DNA of 64,000 nt from Talpa occidentalis. Taxonomy: Eukaryota; Chordata; Mammalia; Eulipotyphla; Talpidae. Positions 36,615 through 47,059 of the stretch are shown here, piece after piece. The position numbers and the translations under genes are program-made. Location: positions 45,124,329 to 45,188,328 of the forward strand of contig NW_023601212.1 of NCBI RefSeq assembly GCF_014898055.3, read 5' to 3'. Within the stretch, counting starts at the first letter, position 1; each line of letters starts with the position of its first letter. The notes beneath the pieces are model-generated. The model was not told where the DNA came from, made no database searches, and worked only from the letters and a program-made list of their open reading frames with translations.

Positions 36615-37610
36615 ATAAACAGCTGGGACTACATCAATTAAAGAGCGTCTGCACAGCAAAAGAGACAATAACAAAAACAAAGAGAAACCCCACAGACTGG
36701 GAGAACATTTTTGCACCCAACACTAATGATAAAGGACTGATCACAAAAATCTGCAAAGAGCTGATGAGACTCAACAACAACAAAGAAAATAGTCCAGTGA
36801 AAAAATGGGCAGAAGAGCTAAAAAGAAACTTCTCTGAAGAGGAAATGCAAATGGCCAACAGCATATGAAAAAATGTTCAACTCACTTGTAATCAGGGAAA
36901 TGCAAATCAAAACTACCATGAGATACCATCTTACACCAGTGAGAATGGCACATAATAAAAAAACTAGCAACAACAAATGTTGGCGAGGGTGTGGAGAAAA
37001 AGGAACTCTCCTGCACTGTTGGTGGGAGTGCAAACTGGTCCAACCACTGTGGAGAGCTGTGTGGAGATTTCTGGACCTACTAAACATAGAGCTTCCATAT
37101 GATCCAGCAATTCCACTCCTAGGTATTTACCCAAAGGACACAGAAACATCCATTCCAAAGAGCACCTGCACCCCTATGTTTATAGCAGGACTGTTTACAA
37201 TAGCTAAGCTTTGGAAACAACCCAAATGCCCAAAAATAGATGACTGGATCAAGAAGATGTGGTACATATATACCATGGAATATTACTCAGCTTTCAAAAA
37301 AGATAAACTCATGCAATTTGCAGCAACATGGATGGCGCTGGAAGGGATCATGCTCAGCGAAATAAGCCAAAAGAAAAAGAAAAATACTGGATGGTCTCAC
37401 TCATAGCAGGAATCTAGAAAACTTAAATAAGGGACCAGGAAAATGAATATAAGAAAGTGAAAATCAAAATCAACAAAAAAACTATGAACCAGAGACACTT
37501 TTTGGGGGTGGGGGGCAGGAGGGGAAAGGATTGGGGTCAGAATGGGGCGTTTGCAATTGTATGGGGGAATATAAAAATAAAATTTATTATTTAAAAAAAA
37601 TAAAAAAAAT
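36615..37610 (+). repeat. Second copy of the L1-B 3' end after the gap
   Basis: Parallels 35498-36480 almost base for base, with small indels (cagcatatg for cagacatatg, actcactt for acatcactt) and a few substitutions. It could be a contig-end duplicate of the same L1, the other allele, or a separate L1. The shared target duplication favours the first two. Confidence 0.75.
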
Positions 37611-37679
37611 AAAAGCTATACCTATCATTCAAAAAAAAATTAAAAAATAAAATAAAAAAATAAAAAAAAAGGCAAGATT

Positions 37680-38269
37680 TCTATTTTCATAAACCTCATA
37701 GTCCATTCAAATTACTAATGCGACCAAATCATGGCATGCAAAGTTGGAATAGATAATGATAAGCACATACACGAAAAAGCATTAAATGTACACAGTGCTT
37801 GCTAGAGCAAAGGGTTGCTCAAGTCTTTTGGATTTGATGCCTCCTAGGATTTTTCCTGGAACAAGAACTGGAGTGAGGAGACTGATCTGAGGGTGGGGCT
37901 TGAAAGTGTAGATGGATTGTGGGATCACTCACAGAATTTTCTAAATGCTACATGGGAACATAAATGCTCTCTGTTCTTTGTCTTAGGACTGCTGACAAAA
38001 GTTCAAATCGTGACATTCAATCAATGTCAATTATTTCTGTTGCTGACAGATACACAAGCTGGGACTGGAGATGAAAAGAACATTTTGGCTGGGTGCCAGC
38101 AGCACATAGCACTAAAATGAAACTGTCTGCCACAGAAGAAGTTACATCTGTTTTACTCTGGGTTCCCTCAGATAACCTTGAAAGGGAACATCAGGGAAAA
38201 TTGAAGCACATGCTTTGTGCTCCTGGGACCTCATATGTCTATATGGTTGTCACCCCCTTTCCATCTTAC
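37680..38269. other. Intronic sequence upstream of the TM6 exon
   Basis: Unique-looking intron sequence between the L1-B tail and the TM5 exon. No element recognised. Confidence 0.4.
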
Positions 38270-38361
38270 CTTGTGTTCTGAATGGTGGACACATCACTGT
38301 TGAGGGAAGCGAGTCTATTTTTCAAAATCCAGAGTGCCACCAGGAAGAAAACTATATTGAC
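38270..38361 (-). CDS. ADGRE2: ADGRE2-like exon: second half of TM5 and third intracellular loop
   Basis: 92 bp, acceptor tcctgaag and donor gtaaga, phase 0 in and 2 out. It encodes [20 protein letters not shown] followed by [10 protein letters not shown] and the first two bases of an Arg codon. [19 protein letters not shown] is the conserved EMR/CD97 signature at the TM5 end. No stop. Confidence 0.93.
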
Positions 38362-38621
38362 CTTCAGGAAACCACAGAAATTTCATTGAATAAATTTCCA
38401 ATCTGTTATCTCTGTCCTAGCTTGTTCAATATCAACTTCACACTAATTTTCAGATTTAGTAACAGTTTAATGTTTATAGTTTCAGGAGTATCCTTATCCT
38501 TAAAAACCAAACCCATAACAAGCCAGGGACACATCTGGATTCTGTCACCCTCCCTTTTGCAATTCTGCTCTTCCCGTGACCCTCAGCTGAGCATTAAGGA
38601 TGCTCTAACATCATTACTCAC

Positions 38622-38688
38622 AGAGAAGATGGCACACACTGGTCCAAGGAAGCCCCATACAAACCCCATCTCTGTGTGGAGCCAGCAA
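38622..38688 (-). CDS. ADGRE2: ADGRE2-like exon: extracellular loop 2 and start of TM5
   Basis: 67 bp, acceptor acatacag and donor gtgagt; the first base completes the Arg codon of the previous exon and the end is phase 0. It encodes [20 protein letters not shown] followed by FS. The Cys of CWL is the loop-2 partner of the conserved TM3 cysteine. It was found by following phase and motif between the TM4 and TM5 exons, since it is too short to stand out as an open frame. Confidence 0.92.
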
Positions 38689-39264
38689 CTGTATGTGAGA
38701 GAGAATAAAAAACTGCATTGGAACTGAGGCTACTAGAGAGGAAGGAGAGTGGTGGGTGTAAAAGAGGCTGGTGGGGTCCAAAAGTCTATGGGTGCTTTTG
38801 TAATATGAAAGGAAGAGGAACACTGAATGAGGGTCATTCTCCCTGCCCCCACTTACACGCAGTTGCCTTGGAATACAAATCCAGTATGCCATGTGCAAGG
38901 CCTATATAAGGGGATGGGGGAATTAGTAAATGATACATAGAAAACCTAGAAATCAGGACTTTACTGATAAACAGTGAAAGAATTCATTCTTGCTACAACA
39001 TCAGAGTAAAATTCAGGGGAGGCAGGATATTTCAGAACAGTTGAAAATACACCAAAAAGAATGGAAGCAAGGGCAAACTGACATGTCCAAAAAGGACACC
39101 TGAAGAGAGCACAGCTGGTGCGTGTAAACAAGAATTTAACTGAATGCTGTGGCTAAGGGTGCAGAATCTGGAGGAGTCATTTCCTGAAAAGAGGACGGAG
39201 GACCTTAGAGAAGTGCTATCATTTGAAAACAAAAACGTGTTTATGGAAAATAAATAAAACAATT

Positions 39265-39955
39265 TTTAAATATATTTTATTTTATATAATTCTCACATCA
39301 TTTTTCATTTTTGCACAATGTGTGCATTTTCATCTTGGTTATATTCCCCATACAATTCCCACCTCCCTTTTTTGACCCTAATCCCTCAACTCCTCCACCA
39401 CCCCCATAGTGTGTCTCTGGTTTATAGTTGCTTGTTGATTTTGATTTTTTTTTATCATGATTAGTCTTTTTCCTGGTCCCTTATTTAGGTTTTCGAAATT
39501 CCTGCTATGAGTGAGACCATCCAGTATTTTTCTTTTTCTTTCTGGCTTATTTCTCTGATTATGACCCCTTCCAACTCCATCCATGTTGCTGCAAATTGCA
39601 TGAGTTTATGTTTTTTGATTGCTCAGTAATATTCCATTGTGTATATGTACCACATCTTCTTGATCCAGCCATCTATTTTTGGGCATTTGTGTTGTTTCCA
39701 TAGCTTAGCTATTGTAAATAGTGCTGCTATAAACATAGGGGTGCAGGTGCCCTTTTGAATTAGTGTTTCTGTGTCCTTTGGGTAAATACCTAGGAGTGGA
39801 ATTGCTGGATCATATGGAAGCTCTATCTTTAGTAGGTTGAGAAATCTCCATACACTTTCCATAGTGGTTGGACCAGTTTGCACTCCACGCTCCCACCAGC
39901 AGTGCAGGTGGGAGCCAACATTTGTAACATCCTCGCCAACATTTGTAAAAACATC
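39265..39955 (-). mobile_element. L1 3' end, minus strand
   Basis: Minus-strand ORF2 C-terminus [24 protein letters not shown] sequence near 39780 with WKQHKCPKIDGWIKKM near 39660, then the 3' UTR (39300-39500). It is in the same direction as the receptor gene. The C-terminal knuckle region near 39890-39930 is scrambled, with a short duplicated cgctcccacc/gcactcca segment. Confidence 0.8.
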
Positions 39956-40889
39956 TATTTTAAAACTCAAATTCACCCAAGCCCAAGAACAAACTAAAAA
40001 TAATCCATCCAAAAGAGACTTCTGAACTTTGATAAGACTGAGAAGTATGTGATTTTTAACTTGAAGCTGTTTTCATTCCTTCTCTCCACAGTCTAGTATA
40101 CAGCAGCCACATGTTCACCACTTTGTAGGCAACAGAGAGATATGACTACTTTTGGAGCGCTATTCAAAGCATCATCACCAATAGAGCAGTCAGTATTTTT
40201 TCTCACCCATTAGTTCCCTGGGGGGTCTTCATTCTCAAAATTTGGAGGCTATTTGGTTATTTTTTGTGCCTCAGGGACAAAAGATACCATACCCCTAGAA
40301 CATTACCAAATAATAGAATACTACAATCACATCACCAGACACCAAAGACTGTCATCAAGTAGGATCAACAGAAACTTGTGCAGGATTTTTTCTAAATACT
40401 GGAAAACTAAAGGACAGTAAGGACTTTTGAAAACTCTGTAATGTTCCCAGAAACCTAAGATTGAACAAGACTGTGTCATGCTCAGGAAAGGCCTGGAGGA
40501 AGAAAGCAGGTCTCTTATCTCTGGCTGACCTTGAGGTTTTGTGCAACCAAGATATGAGAGCTCACACTGTTAGGCAAACTGCTTGAAGATTAAAGGGGTG
40601 TCTTCTCACATGATATCTTATAAAAGAGGGCAAAGAATATTGCAAGGTATTTAAGGCAGTCTTCTGAACAAATGTTGAATGGTTTCTACATTGTACTGAA
40701 TGGGGTGTGACCACTAGAAATCAAGATTAGAAATAAAAACAAGACTTTTAAAAATCTAACAGAGCACTCAAAGGCCACAGACTGCAGGCAATCATCAATC
40801 TCCAGAACTAGTTTAGGAAAGTCACTAAACAAACAACAAACTAGTGACAATGAACTACAACATTTTATCTAAAACACCCAATTTTAGAG

Positions 40890-41630
40890 AATCTACCCAC
40901 ACCATGGCAGAATAGAGATGCTAGGATCATCCTCTCCCTTAAAAACAACCATACACAAATATTTGCTCAAAGACAGTTTCAGAAGTTCCCTAACAGAAAC
41001 TCAGAGTTTCCCTTGGAGAACCTCCTGGTGGTTTACTGTGGGGAAAGAGAAAGAGATAAAGTGAGGAGGAGTAAAACCAGGAAAGTAGATACGCCAGACA
41101 GAACTGGCTATGGATCAATCCATGGCCCTATAGGGCATTAGAGAAAATTTCCCTAAGGGATTTCTCAGAATAGTAATATAGTCACACATGGGCACCAGTC
41201 AGCTTGGAACACTGGGAACTCCACAATCAGCACAAGTAAAGTAAAGCTCACCCCACCGTCTCCCAGGAGTAAGATCAGAGTCACCAGCATCGTAGGCTCA
41301 ACAGCAGAAAGGACTGGTGAGAGAGAACTCACCAGCCCTTGGAAAGTATCCAGTAGGCACATAGAGCTTTCCCCCAGGTACCTGGGAAGTGGGGCAGCAG
41401 CAGTGGAGGTGGCCATCACCTCTGGCCATAGCTGGGGAGTGGGGCACACATGATACCTAGTCACCTCCTGTCTGCCAGACCTAACTGACCCAGAGCAACA
41501 GCCTTATGGACCAGCATGAGAAACTCAACTAGCACAGAATAGGATCCAAAGCAGAAAGAAGCAGCAGAGAGAGGGAAAAAAATGATAAATTCTGACATCA
41601 TCAAAACCAAAATCTACTTTTGCCTTAAAG
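40890..41630 (+). mobile_element. Possible old L1 5' UTR
   Basis: The segment begins ccacaccatggcagaatagag and resembles the AAGATGGCGGAGTAG-type 5' ends of old L1 families, followed by CA-rich text with no frame. It is not joined to an ORF1. By eye only. Confidence 0.35.
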
Positions 41631-41880
41631 GGCATTATGAGATGCCATCTTACACCTTTGAGAATGGCAATATTAAAACAAACTAGCTACAACAAATGTT
41701 GGCGAGGATGCGAAGAAAAGGGAACTCTCCTGCACTGCTGGCATGAGTGCAAAATGGTCCAACCACTATGGAAAGCTGTGTGGAGATTCCTCAACCTGGT
41801 GAAGATGGAGTTTCCATGTGATCCAGCAAATGAAAAATGATATAAAAAATATATGAAATAAAAAAAAACTTAAAAAAGGG
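41631..41880 (+). mobile_element. L1 ORF2 C-terminal fragment, plus strand
   Basis: Encodes [20 protein letters not shown] and the cysteine knuckle [20 protein letters not shown], then breaks off after the FPCDPA equivalent at about 41830. It jumps directly to an A-rich end, so it has an internal deletion of the ORF2 end and 3' UTR. Confidence 0.75.
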
Positions 41881-43060
41881 CCTTATCAAGAAAGTGAAAA
41901 GATATTGAAACAAAATATGAAAATCATATATTGATATTTTTCTAATAGAATATATTAACACTTACAATAGATCAATAAAAAGAAAATCCAACTTAAAAAT
42001 GGGCAAAAGATTTAAACAGGTATTTCTCCAAGGGAGATAAGCAAATAGTCAATAAGCACATGAAAAAGTGCCCAACAGCATTAGTCATTAGGGGAATAAA
42101 AATCTGACCCACAATAATTATCACTTCACATGCATCATGGCCAAAGTAAAAAATGTAGAAAATAATTGTTAGTGAGATAGAGAAGTGGTGGCACAAGGGG
42201 ATAAGCACAGCACTATGAAGCTGTCAGCAGCCTCTGCAGCACGAGTTCCATCCATGGCTGCCCAGGGAGCGGCCCACATGGCCCAGCGGACCTGTCCTGA
42301 CTCACCTGCTGCTCCCCTCAGCAGTGTATTTCAGTCAGTCTGCCTGTTCTGTTCCCCACTCTGTCTCTGGTGAATCCTCTCACCCTTGCCCCCACACCTC
42401 TGGCCTGTGCCCTAGTTTTTGTATGCCTAAATAAATAAATCTTTTTTTAAAAAAGATACAGAGAAGTTGAAACCTCATATATTGTTGGTGGGATGTGAAG
42501 TTTGAGACACTGGAAAACAAGTGGTGGTTTGTCAGAATGCTAAACACAGATTTGCCACTTGTAGACACATACCCAAGACAAATGCAAACATATGTCCACA
42601 TAAAAACATGCATGTATATTAGCATTACTCACAATATCAAAACAATATCAACTGCTGAACGTGGTATATGTATATAATGGAATATTATTTGCAGAACAAC
42701 ACTACCAGCAACAACAAGAAAGAGGTCATGATATTTGCTCCAACAGGATGAACCTTGAAAACATCATGCTAAGTCAAAGAATTCAGTCCCAAAAGACCAC
42801 ATATATGATTCATGAATGCAAAATAGCCAAAAAGATAGAGCCATAGGATAGAAAGCAGATTCATGTTTACTGAGAATGGGACATGAAAGTTACCGTCTAT
42901 CAAATTTCTTTTGAGGATTTGAAACTGTTCTAAAATTGCATTGCCCTGATGGCTACACACCACTCTGATTACTCTAAAAACCACTGATATGTATACAATT
43001 AAAGGGTGAAGTTAGTGGTCTGTAAGATACATTTCAATGAAGAAGTATAAACATTAAACC
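41881..43060 (+). mobile_element. Ancient L1 3' half, plus strand, interrupted by a SINE
   Basis: Degenerate ORF2 text: aaaatgggcaaaagatttaaac, ctccaagggagataagcaaatag, then after the SINE gatacagagaagttgaaacc and atggaatattatt, and an old-type 3' UTR near 42860-43040. Interrupted at 42186-42454. Confidence 0.7.
42186..42454 (+). mobile_element. tRNA-derived SINE, copy 3
   Basis: Plus strand, starting tggtggcacaagggg. The flanks agatagagaag (left) and agatacagagaag (right) look like a slightly diverged target duplication. The shared middle ctgctgctcccctcagcagtg is present and the tail is TAAATAAAT followed by T and A runs. The promoter head is diverged, so this is an older copy. Confidence 0.85.
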
Positions 43061-43645
43061 TAGTATTAAATGCTGAAATAAGAGAATGGAAGCTCTGAAA
43101 CTTGACTCCATGAATTTAAGTCCTCACTCTGCCAGCTACATGTGTGCACCTTAAGACATTTTCTTGAAAAGATTGTGCCTTGGTTTACTCATCTGTATAA
43201 TAGGGTAAACAATAGTATCTACTTCATATTTTAATGTGAGGATTGAGTCAACTACTATAAAAATGGTTAGAAAATGCCTGACACTATGTTGGCACCTTGT
43301 AAATCTTAACTGTGACATAATCCATTGTTTTGATTACTCAAATCGGTTCTATTTTTCCAAGAGAAAAACTAGAACATCCTACAGGATAACGATTAAGTAT
43401 AGGTTAGATTTTTTTAATGAAATCCTGAACACTCCTTTTGATTTCATCTTTGCTATTTCAAGGACACAGATTTAAATATATTCTCCTTAATCATTATAAT
43501 ATCGCAAAATAATGATGCGTTAAAGAGTATTAATTAGTGTTGCTCTCCACATTATTTTTCTTAGGCATTAATCAACATTCGACATTGGTTCCATGATGGC
43601 CATGATCACATGAAGAAAGTAATGAAGGTGGGATTTTGCATTTAC
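43061..43645. other. Intronic sequence, no element recognised
   Basis: Apparently unique intron sequence downstream of the TM3-TM4 exon. No reading frame of note. Confidence 0.35.
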
Positions 43646-43881
43646 CGGGCAGGTGTTCCATAAAGATCAGGCCTGGCTGCTGCGGAAATGGCCACAATCA
43701 CAGCCGGGACTCCATAGCCCACAGGGAACATAAATTTCTTGATGAACCTGTTGACACTAGCATAGTTGACCACCATCAGATTGCGTGCAGTGAGGAAGAG
43801 GTGCAGGCCCTCCAGCAGCATCCAGGTGAAGGAGGCCAGGTAGAGATAGTGTAAGGCACCTGCGATGACAGCACACAAGAC
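43646..43881 (-). CDS. ADGRE2: ADGRE2-like exon: TM3 and TM4
   Basis: 236 bp, acceptor cttcccag and donor gtaaat, phase 0 in and 2 out. It encodes [20 protein letters not shown] (start of TM3, with the loop-disulfide Cys), [20 protein letters not shown], the intracellular loop and TM4 ([17 protein letters not shown]), ending DLYGTPAR. The frame is open and every family motif I know is present ([18 protein letters not shown]). Confidence 0.95.
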
Positions 43882-44156
43882 CTGGGAAGAGAAGGGTATC
43901 ACCAGAAGGGATCATCACGGTAGAATGTGGCCGCAGGACCTCTCCTGCACACTGCCACTGGAGACAACTCTGATGTAGGATTGTCAAGAGATAGGGGTGT
44001 CTTCTACTTGCACTTGTCAATGTGAAATTGACCATTCACCCCAACAAGCTTCCCCAGGGCCCACGACCCTCTTATTTAAATGCCCATTACAACATTGCTC
44101 CATGAGTTCAGCATTCCCTGGGAAAGGGCTGGGAAGCCTCTGGGCACTGTCACTAC
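43882..44156. other. Short intron (275 bp) between the TM2 and TM3 exons
   Basis: No element is inserted in it. Its small size is typical of the compact 7TM part of this gene family. Confidence 0.7.
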
Positions 44157-44354
44157 CTTGATTTCAGTTCTCTCAATGGTTGTGAGGAAGAGCAGGTGGG
44201 CAAAGAAGAGGCAGAGTGAGAGCTGCAGGTGGAGGGAGGTGCTGGTGTTCTGGATGGGTTTGCACAGCAGGAAAGTGAGGGCCGCCAGGAAGAGGCAGAG
44301 CAGAGAGAGGCTCAGTCCCACGTAGGTGATCACAACCAGCACAGGATCTTCCTC
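44157..44354 (-). CDS. ADGRE2: ADGRE2-like exon: TM1 and TM2
   Basis: 198 bp, 66 codons, phase 0 at both ends, acceptor catcccag and donor gtagtg (a weaker donor than the others). It starts [20 protein letters not shown] (TM1) and continues [20 protein letters not shown] into TM2 ([21 protein letters not shown]). [19 protein letters not shown] is diagnostic of the EMR/CD97 group. Confidence 0.95.
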
Positions 44355-45299
44355 CTGGGATGCAGCAGAGATGACAGTCACCTCCTTGCTCTGTGGCAAT
44401 GACCTTCCCACCATTTTTATTTTCATTTTCAGGCACAAAGCTCCATTTTCAATTGATGCTCGCCTCTATTCCATGAGGCTGTGATGGAGTCTGTTCCTGG
44501 AGACTCCATGTCCAAAATCCAATTCCCCACTCCAACTCCACTCACCTCAACACAGCAACACTGTTCCTTGTGGGTTCTAATCCTTACACATTTAGAACTT
44601 GATTCTTGACTAAAGGAGGAAAACCACTATGCTTCATGATGGAGGTAACTTAAAATTCAAATTTCTCTCTTATTGCAAGTAACCTTCTTTTAATTATTTT
44701 TATTTTTATTTAAGTATCATCATTTTAAATCCTTGGTAGTGTTTTGACAGTACAGGATGTTCCCCCCTCGGGTAGTCACTGTAACCTCCCACAATGGAAG
44801 CACCTTCAGTCCTCCACAGAGTGCACTGTGTTCTCTCCCTCCTCACCCCACCTCTCCTTGTAGATAATTTAAATCCATGAGAAGAATTAAAAAATAGCAA
44901 TTCCATTTAAACCTAACCAAGAATAACTGGTGAGAAGGAGGGGGGAAGTAGAGAGAAGTGGTGTGAATATAAAGGAAATGGATGTAAAATATTCAAAACT
45001 TGTTCATCTGGGTAAATGGCAATTAGGCATCATTTGCACTGTTTTAAATTTGTAGCATTTCTGTAGATTGAAATTGTTCCTAATAAAATGCTGAAAAATA
45101 ATTAACAATCCCCCTATGTATTCTTTATGCACACTAAATTTTGAAAAATTTTGCTATAATCACAAAAAAAACTAATTTTCTTAATATAGAAGGAACTCAC
45201 ATAAATCCATAAGAAATACAACATACCAATAAAAAATGACTGAAATGGAGAAAGACTTTTGAGGAATTAGGTTAGCTTTGTATTATAGGTGGAATTCTT

Positions 45300-45582
45300 T
45301 TTAATATTTTCTTTTGCTTTTTTTAAGATTTATTTATTTATACAAGAACTAGGGTACAGACCAGAGGTGTGGGAGGGTGAGAAATTTACCAGAGACAGAG
45401 CCGGGAGCAGAACAGGCAGACGACCAAAAATGCTGCTGAAGGGAGCAGCGGGCGAGACAGGAGAGGTCTACTGCACCATGTGGGTATCTCCCTGGCCAGT
45501 CGGGAATCAAACCCACGCTGCAAGGCTGCTGACAGCTTCACACCGCTGCGCTCAACCCGCTGTACCACCAGGGAGGCCCTGC
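45300..45582 (-). mobile_element. tRNA-derived SINE, copy 4
   Basis: Minus strand. Target duplication aggtggaattctt (45287-45299) and aggtggaatcctt (45583-45595), with one mismatch. An extra T-rich segment (ttaatattttcttttgc) lies between the left duplication and the SINE tail. Sense to the receptor gene. The B-box equivalent ggaatcaaaccc is mutated. Confidence 0.9.
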
Positions 45583-45876
45583 AGGTGGAATCCTTACTAG
45601 ACCAAAGATATGCTTCCAGATGCAATTCAAAGTCAACCCATCCCAAATCTCTTAGAGCAATTGAGAAGAAAAAAATGGTCTTAGAAAATAATAGTCTATT
45701 TATGTAATGTAAATTTCCTGCCTCTACATTTTTTAGAACCAGAGTCACTCTTAAAAAAACCTAATTTCAGGAGCAGTTTCTTACCTGAATGAGCAAATGA
45801 AGAGAAAAGCTATTTTAAAATTAAATCAACAAAAATTCTCAGTGTCTTCACAAATATTGGAAAAATAACTACTATT

Positions 45877-45880
<4 letters not shown>

Positions 45881-45910
<30 letters not shown>

Positions 45911-46209
45911 GAGGCATGCTTTATTTATTTGTTTGCTGGTTTGTTTGTTTTGTTTTGTTTATACATGCACTGGGTACAGTCAGAAGCGCGGGAGGGTGAG
46001 AGAATTCACCAGAGCCAGAGCGGGGAGCAGAGCAGGCAGAAGGACCGAAGTACACTGCTGAGGGGAGCAGCGGGCGGCAGGAGAGGTCTGCACGCCATGT
46101 GGGACCCTCCTCTGGTGGCCGGGGAGCAGCCGGGGATCGAACCGCCGCCGCAGAGGCCGCGGGCAGCTTCGCAACCCAGCGCTCAACCGCTGCGCCACCG
46201 GGGAGGCCC
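45881..46209 (-). mobile_element. tRNA-derived SINE, copy 5 (youngest looking)
   Basis: Perfect 17-bp target duplication aataactactatttctt at 45864-45880 and 46210-46226. It has a long pure T run at the left (its poly(A) tail on the minus strand). The head on the minus strand reads GGGCCTCCCCGGTGGCGCAG, which includes an A-box match, and an exact RNA polymerase III B box GGTTCGATCCC lies at 46143-46133. It retains CpGs that are lost in the other copies. An extra T/G-rich stretch near 45910-45960 lies between the tail and the common body. Confidence 0.95.
46133..46143 (-). promoter_or_regulatory. Pol III B box of SINE copy 5
   Basis: Reads GGTTCGATCCC on the minus strand, an exact match to the GGTTCGANNCC consensus of tRNA-type internal promoters. 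This supports a tRNA origin of the family. Confidence 0.85.
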
Positions 46210-47059
46210 AATAACTACTATTTCTTAAAACTAGTAGAGGTGGCTGAAATTTTAAATGAAAACCAAAAGATCTCTGTCTCCGTACATATTGTTTTAGTTT
46301 ACTTTCGAAAGGTTACAGTAGAATTAATTCACATGTAATTGGTTTATAGATGTCCTTATATATATTCTAAACTCAAGAATGTAATAGAAACTAAACCAAA
46401 ATATTTTTCAAGAAATTGTGATTTAAGATAATTTTGGTCAATAAGAAATAGTATAAAACTTCAAACCACAGTTTAAAGCATATCTTTGAGTTTTAATATT
46501 GGGTGTAATACTTTACTTTTACTTGCACATTTTGATCAGAGTCAGCTCATGGTATCAAATAAGGAAAAGTAACCGACTAACCTATAAAGGAAATGGCCCA
46601 AAATGGAGTCAGTTGTATTAAACCTGTCAGGAAGCCTCAAGTTTTCTGGTCAGGTAAACTTGACTTTCAGGTAAAGGTTTAAACAAAAGAGAGAGGAATA
46701 TCTAATAATAATTGGGCTCTCTGGTTTAAAACCTTAGAGAAACTAGATAAAATTAAATAATGGGGAAAAGTAAAGAAAGGATTATTTCATATGAAATTAT
46801 CTTGCCAACTTAATTCCAGAGAATATGGACTGGGAATTTCACCTCAGGGAGAAATTGAAACTGCCATCTGGTAATTTAACATGGGTAACTCCCTTTTATA
46901 TCCATTCTGCACACACTTCCTGAGTAGTTTCCCAAATTTCTTTTGGAAAATTGAGCTTATGCTACATTTATAATGGAATTTATTGAATATATGGATCATT
47001 CTAACTGAAATAGCTGCACTTTCAGGTTTTCTTCTTGTAGGGGTATCATTTAATAGAGT

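Larger units (their letters stand above)
30141..37667 (+). mobile_element. LINE-1 element L1-B, full length, with an assembly gap inside
   Basis: Starts gagggggcggagtaacatgg and has a 1.2-kb GC-rich 5' UTR, ORF1 from 31345, ORF2 32485-36291, a G-rich 3' UTR and an A-rich tail. The target duplication aaaggcaag is found at 30132-30140 and 37668-37676, that is, beyond the second copy of the 3' end. This suggests that one L1 insertion occupies the whole interval and that the repeated ~0.97 kb of 3' end on either side of the N gap is an assembly duplication. ORF1 and ORF2 each have frameshifts. Confidence 0.88.
28893..38269. other. Intron between the TM5 and TM6 exons, enlarged by L1 insertions
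   Basis: A 9.4-kb intron (with the N gap) that contains two older L1 tails (29185-30125), L1-B and short unique stretches at 28893-29170 and 37680-38269. L1-B lies antisense to the gene. Confidence 0.8.
38689..43645. other. Intron between the TM4 and loop-2 exons
   Basis: 4.96 kb. It holds L1 fragments (39265-39955 minus; 41630-43060 plus), one SINE (42186-42454) and gene-free stretches. The longest stretches without a recognised feature are 38690-39260 and 39960-41630. Confidence 0.7.

Noticed and set aside
36515..37610. A separate, tandem second L1 after the gap
   Set aside because: The target duplication of L1-B lies beyond it and the copy begins exactly at the gap, so an assembly duplicate is the simpler reading.
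43636..43854. 72-codon plus-strand frame
   Set aside because: Antisense of the TM3-TM4 receptor exon.
46133..46209. Possible tRNA gene (A and B boxes)
   Set aside because: The boxes belong to the SINE head; the sequence does not fold into a clear cloverleaf and is followed by the common SINE body and tail.
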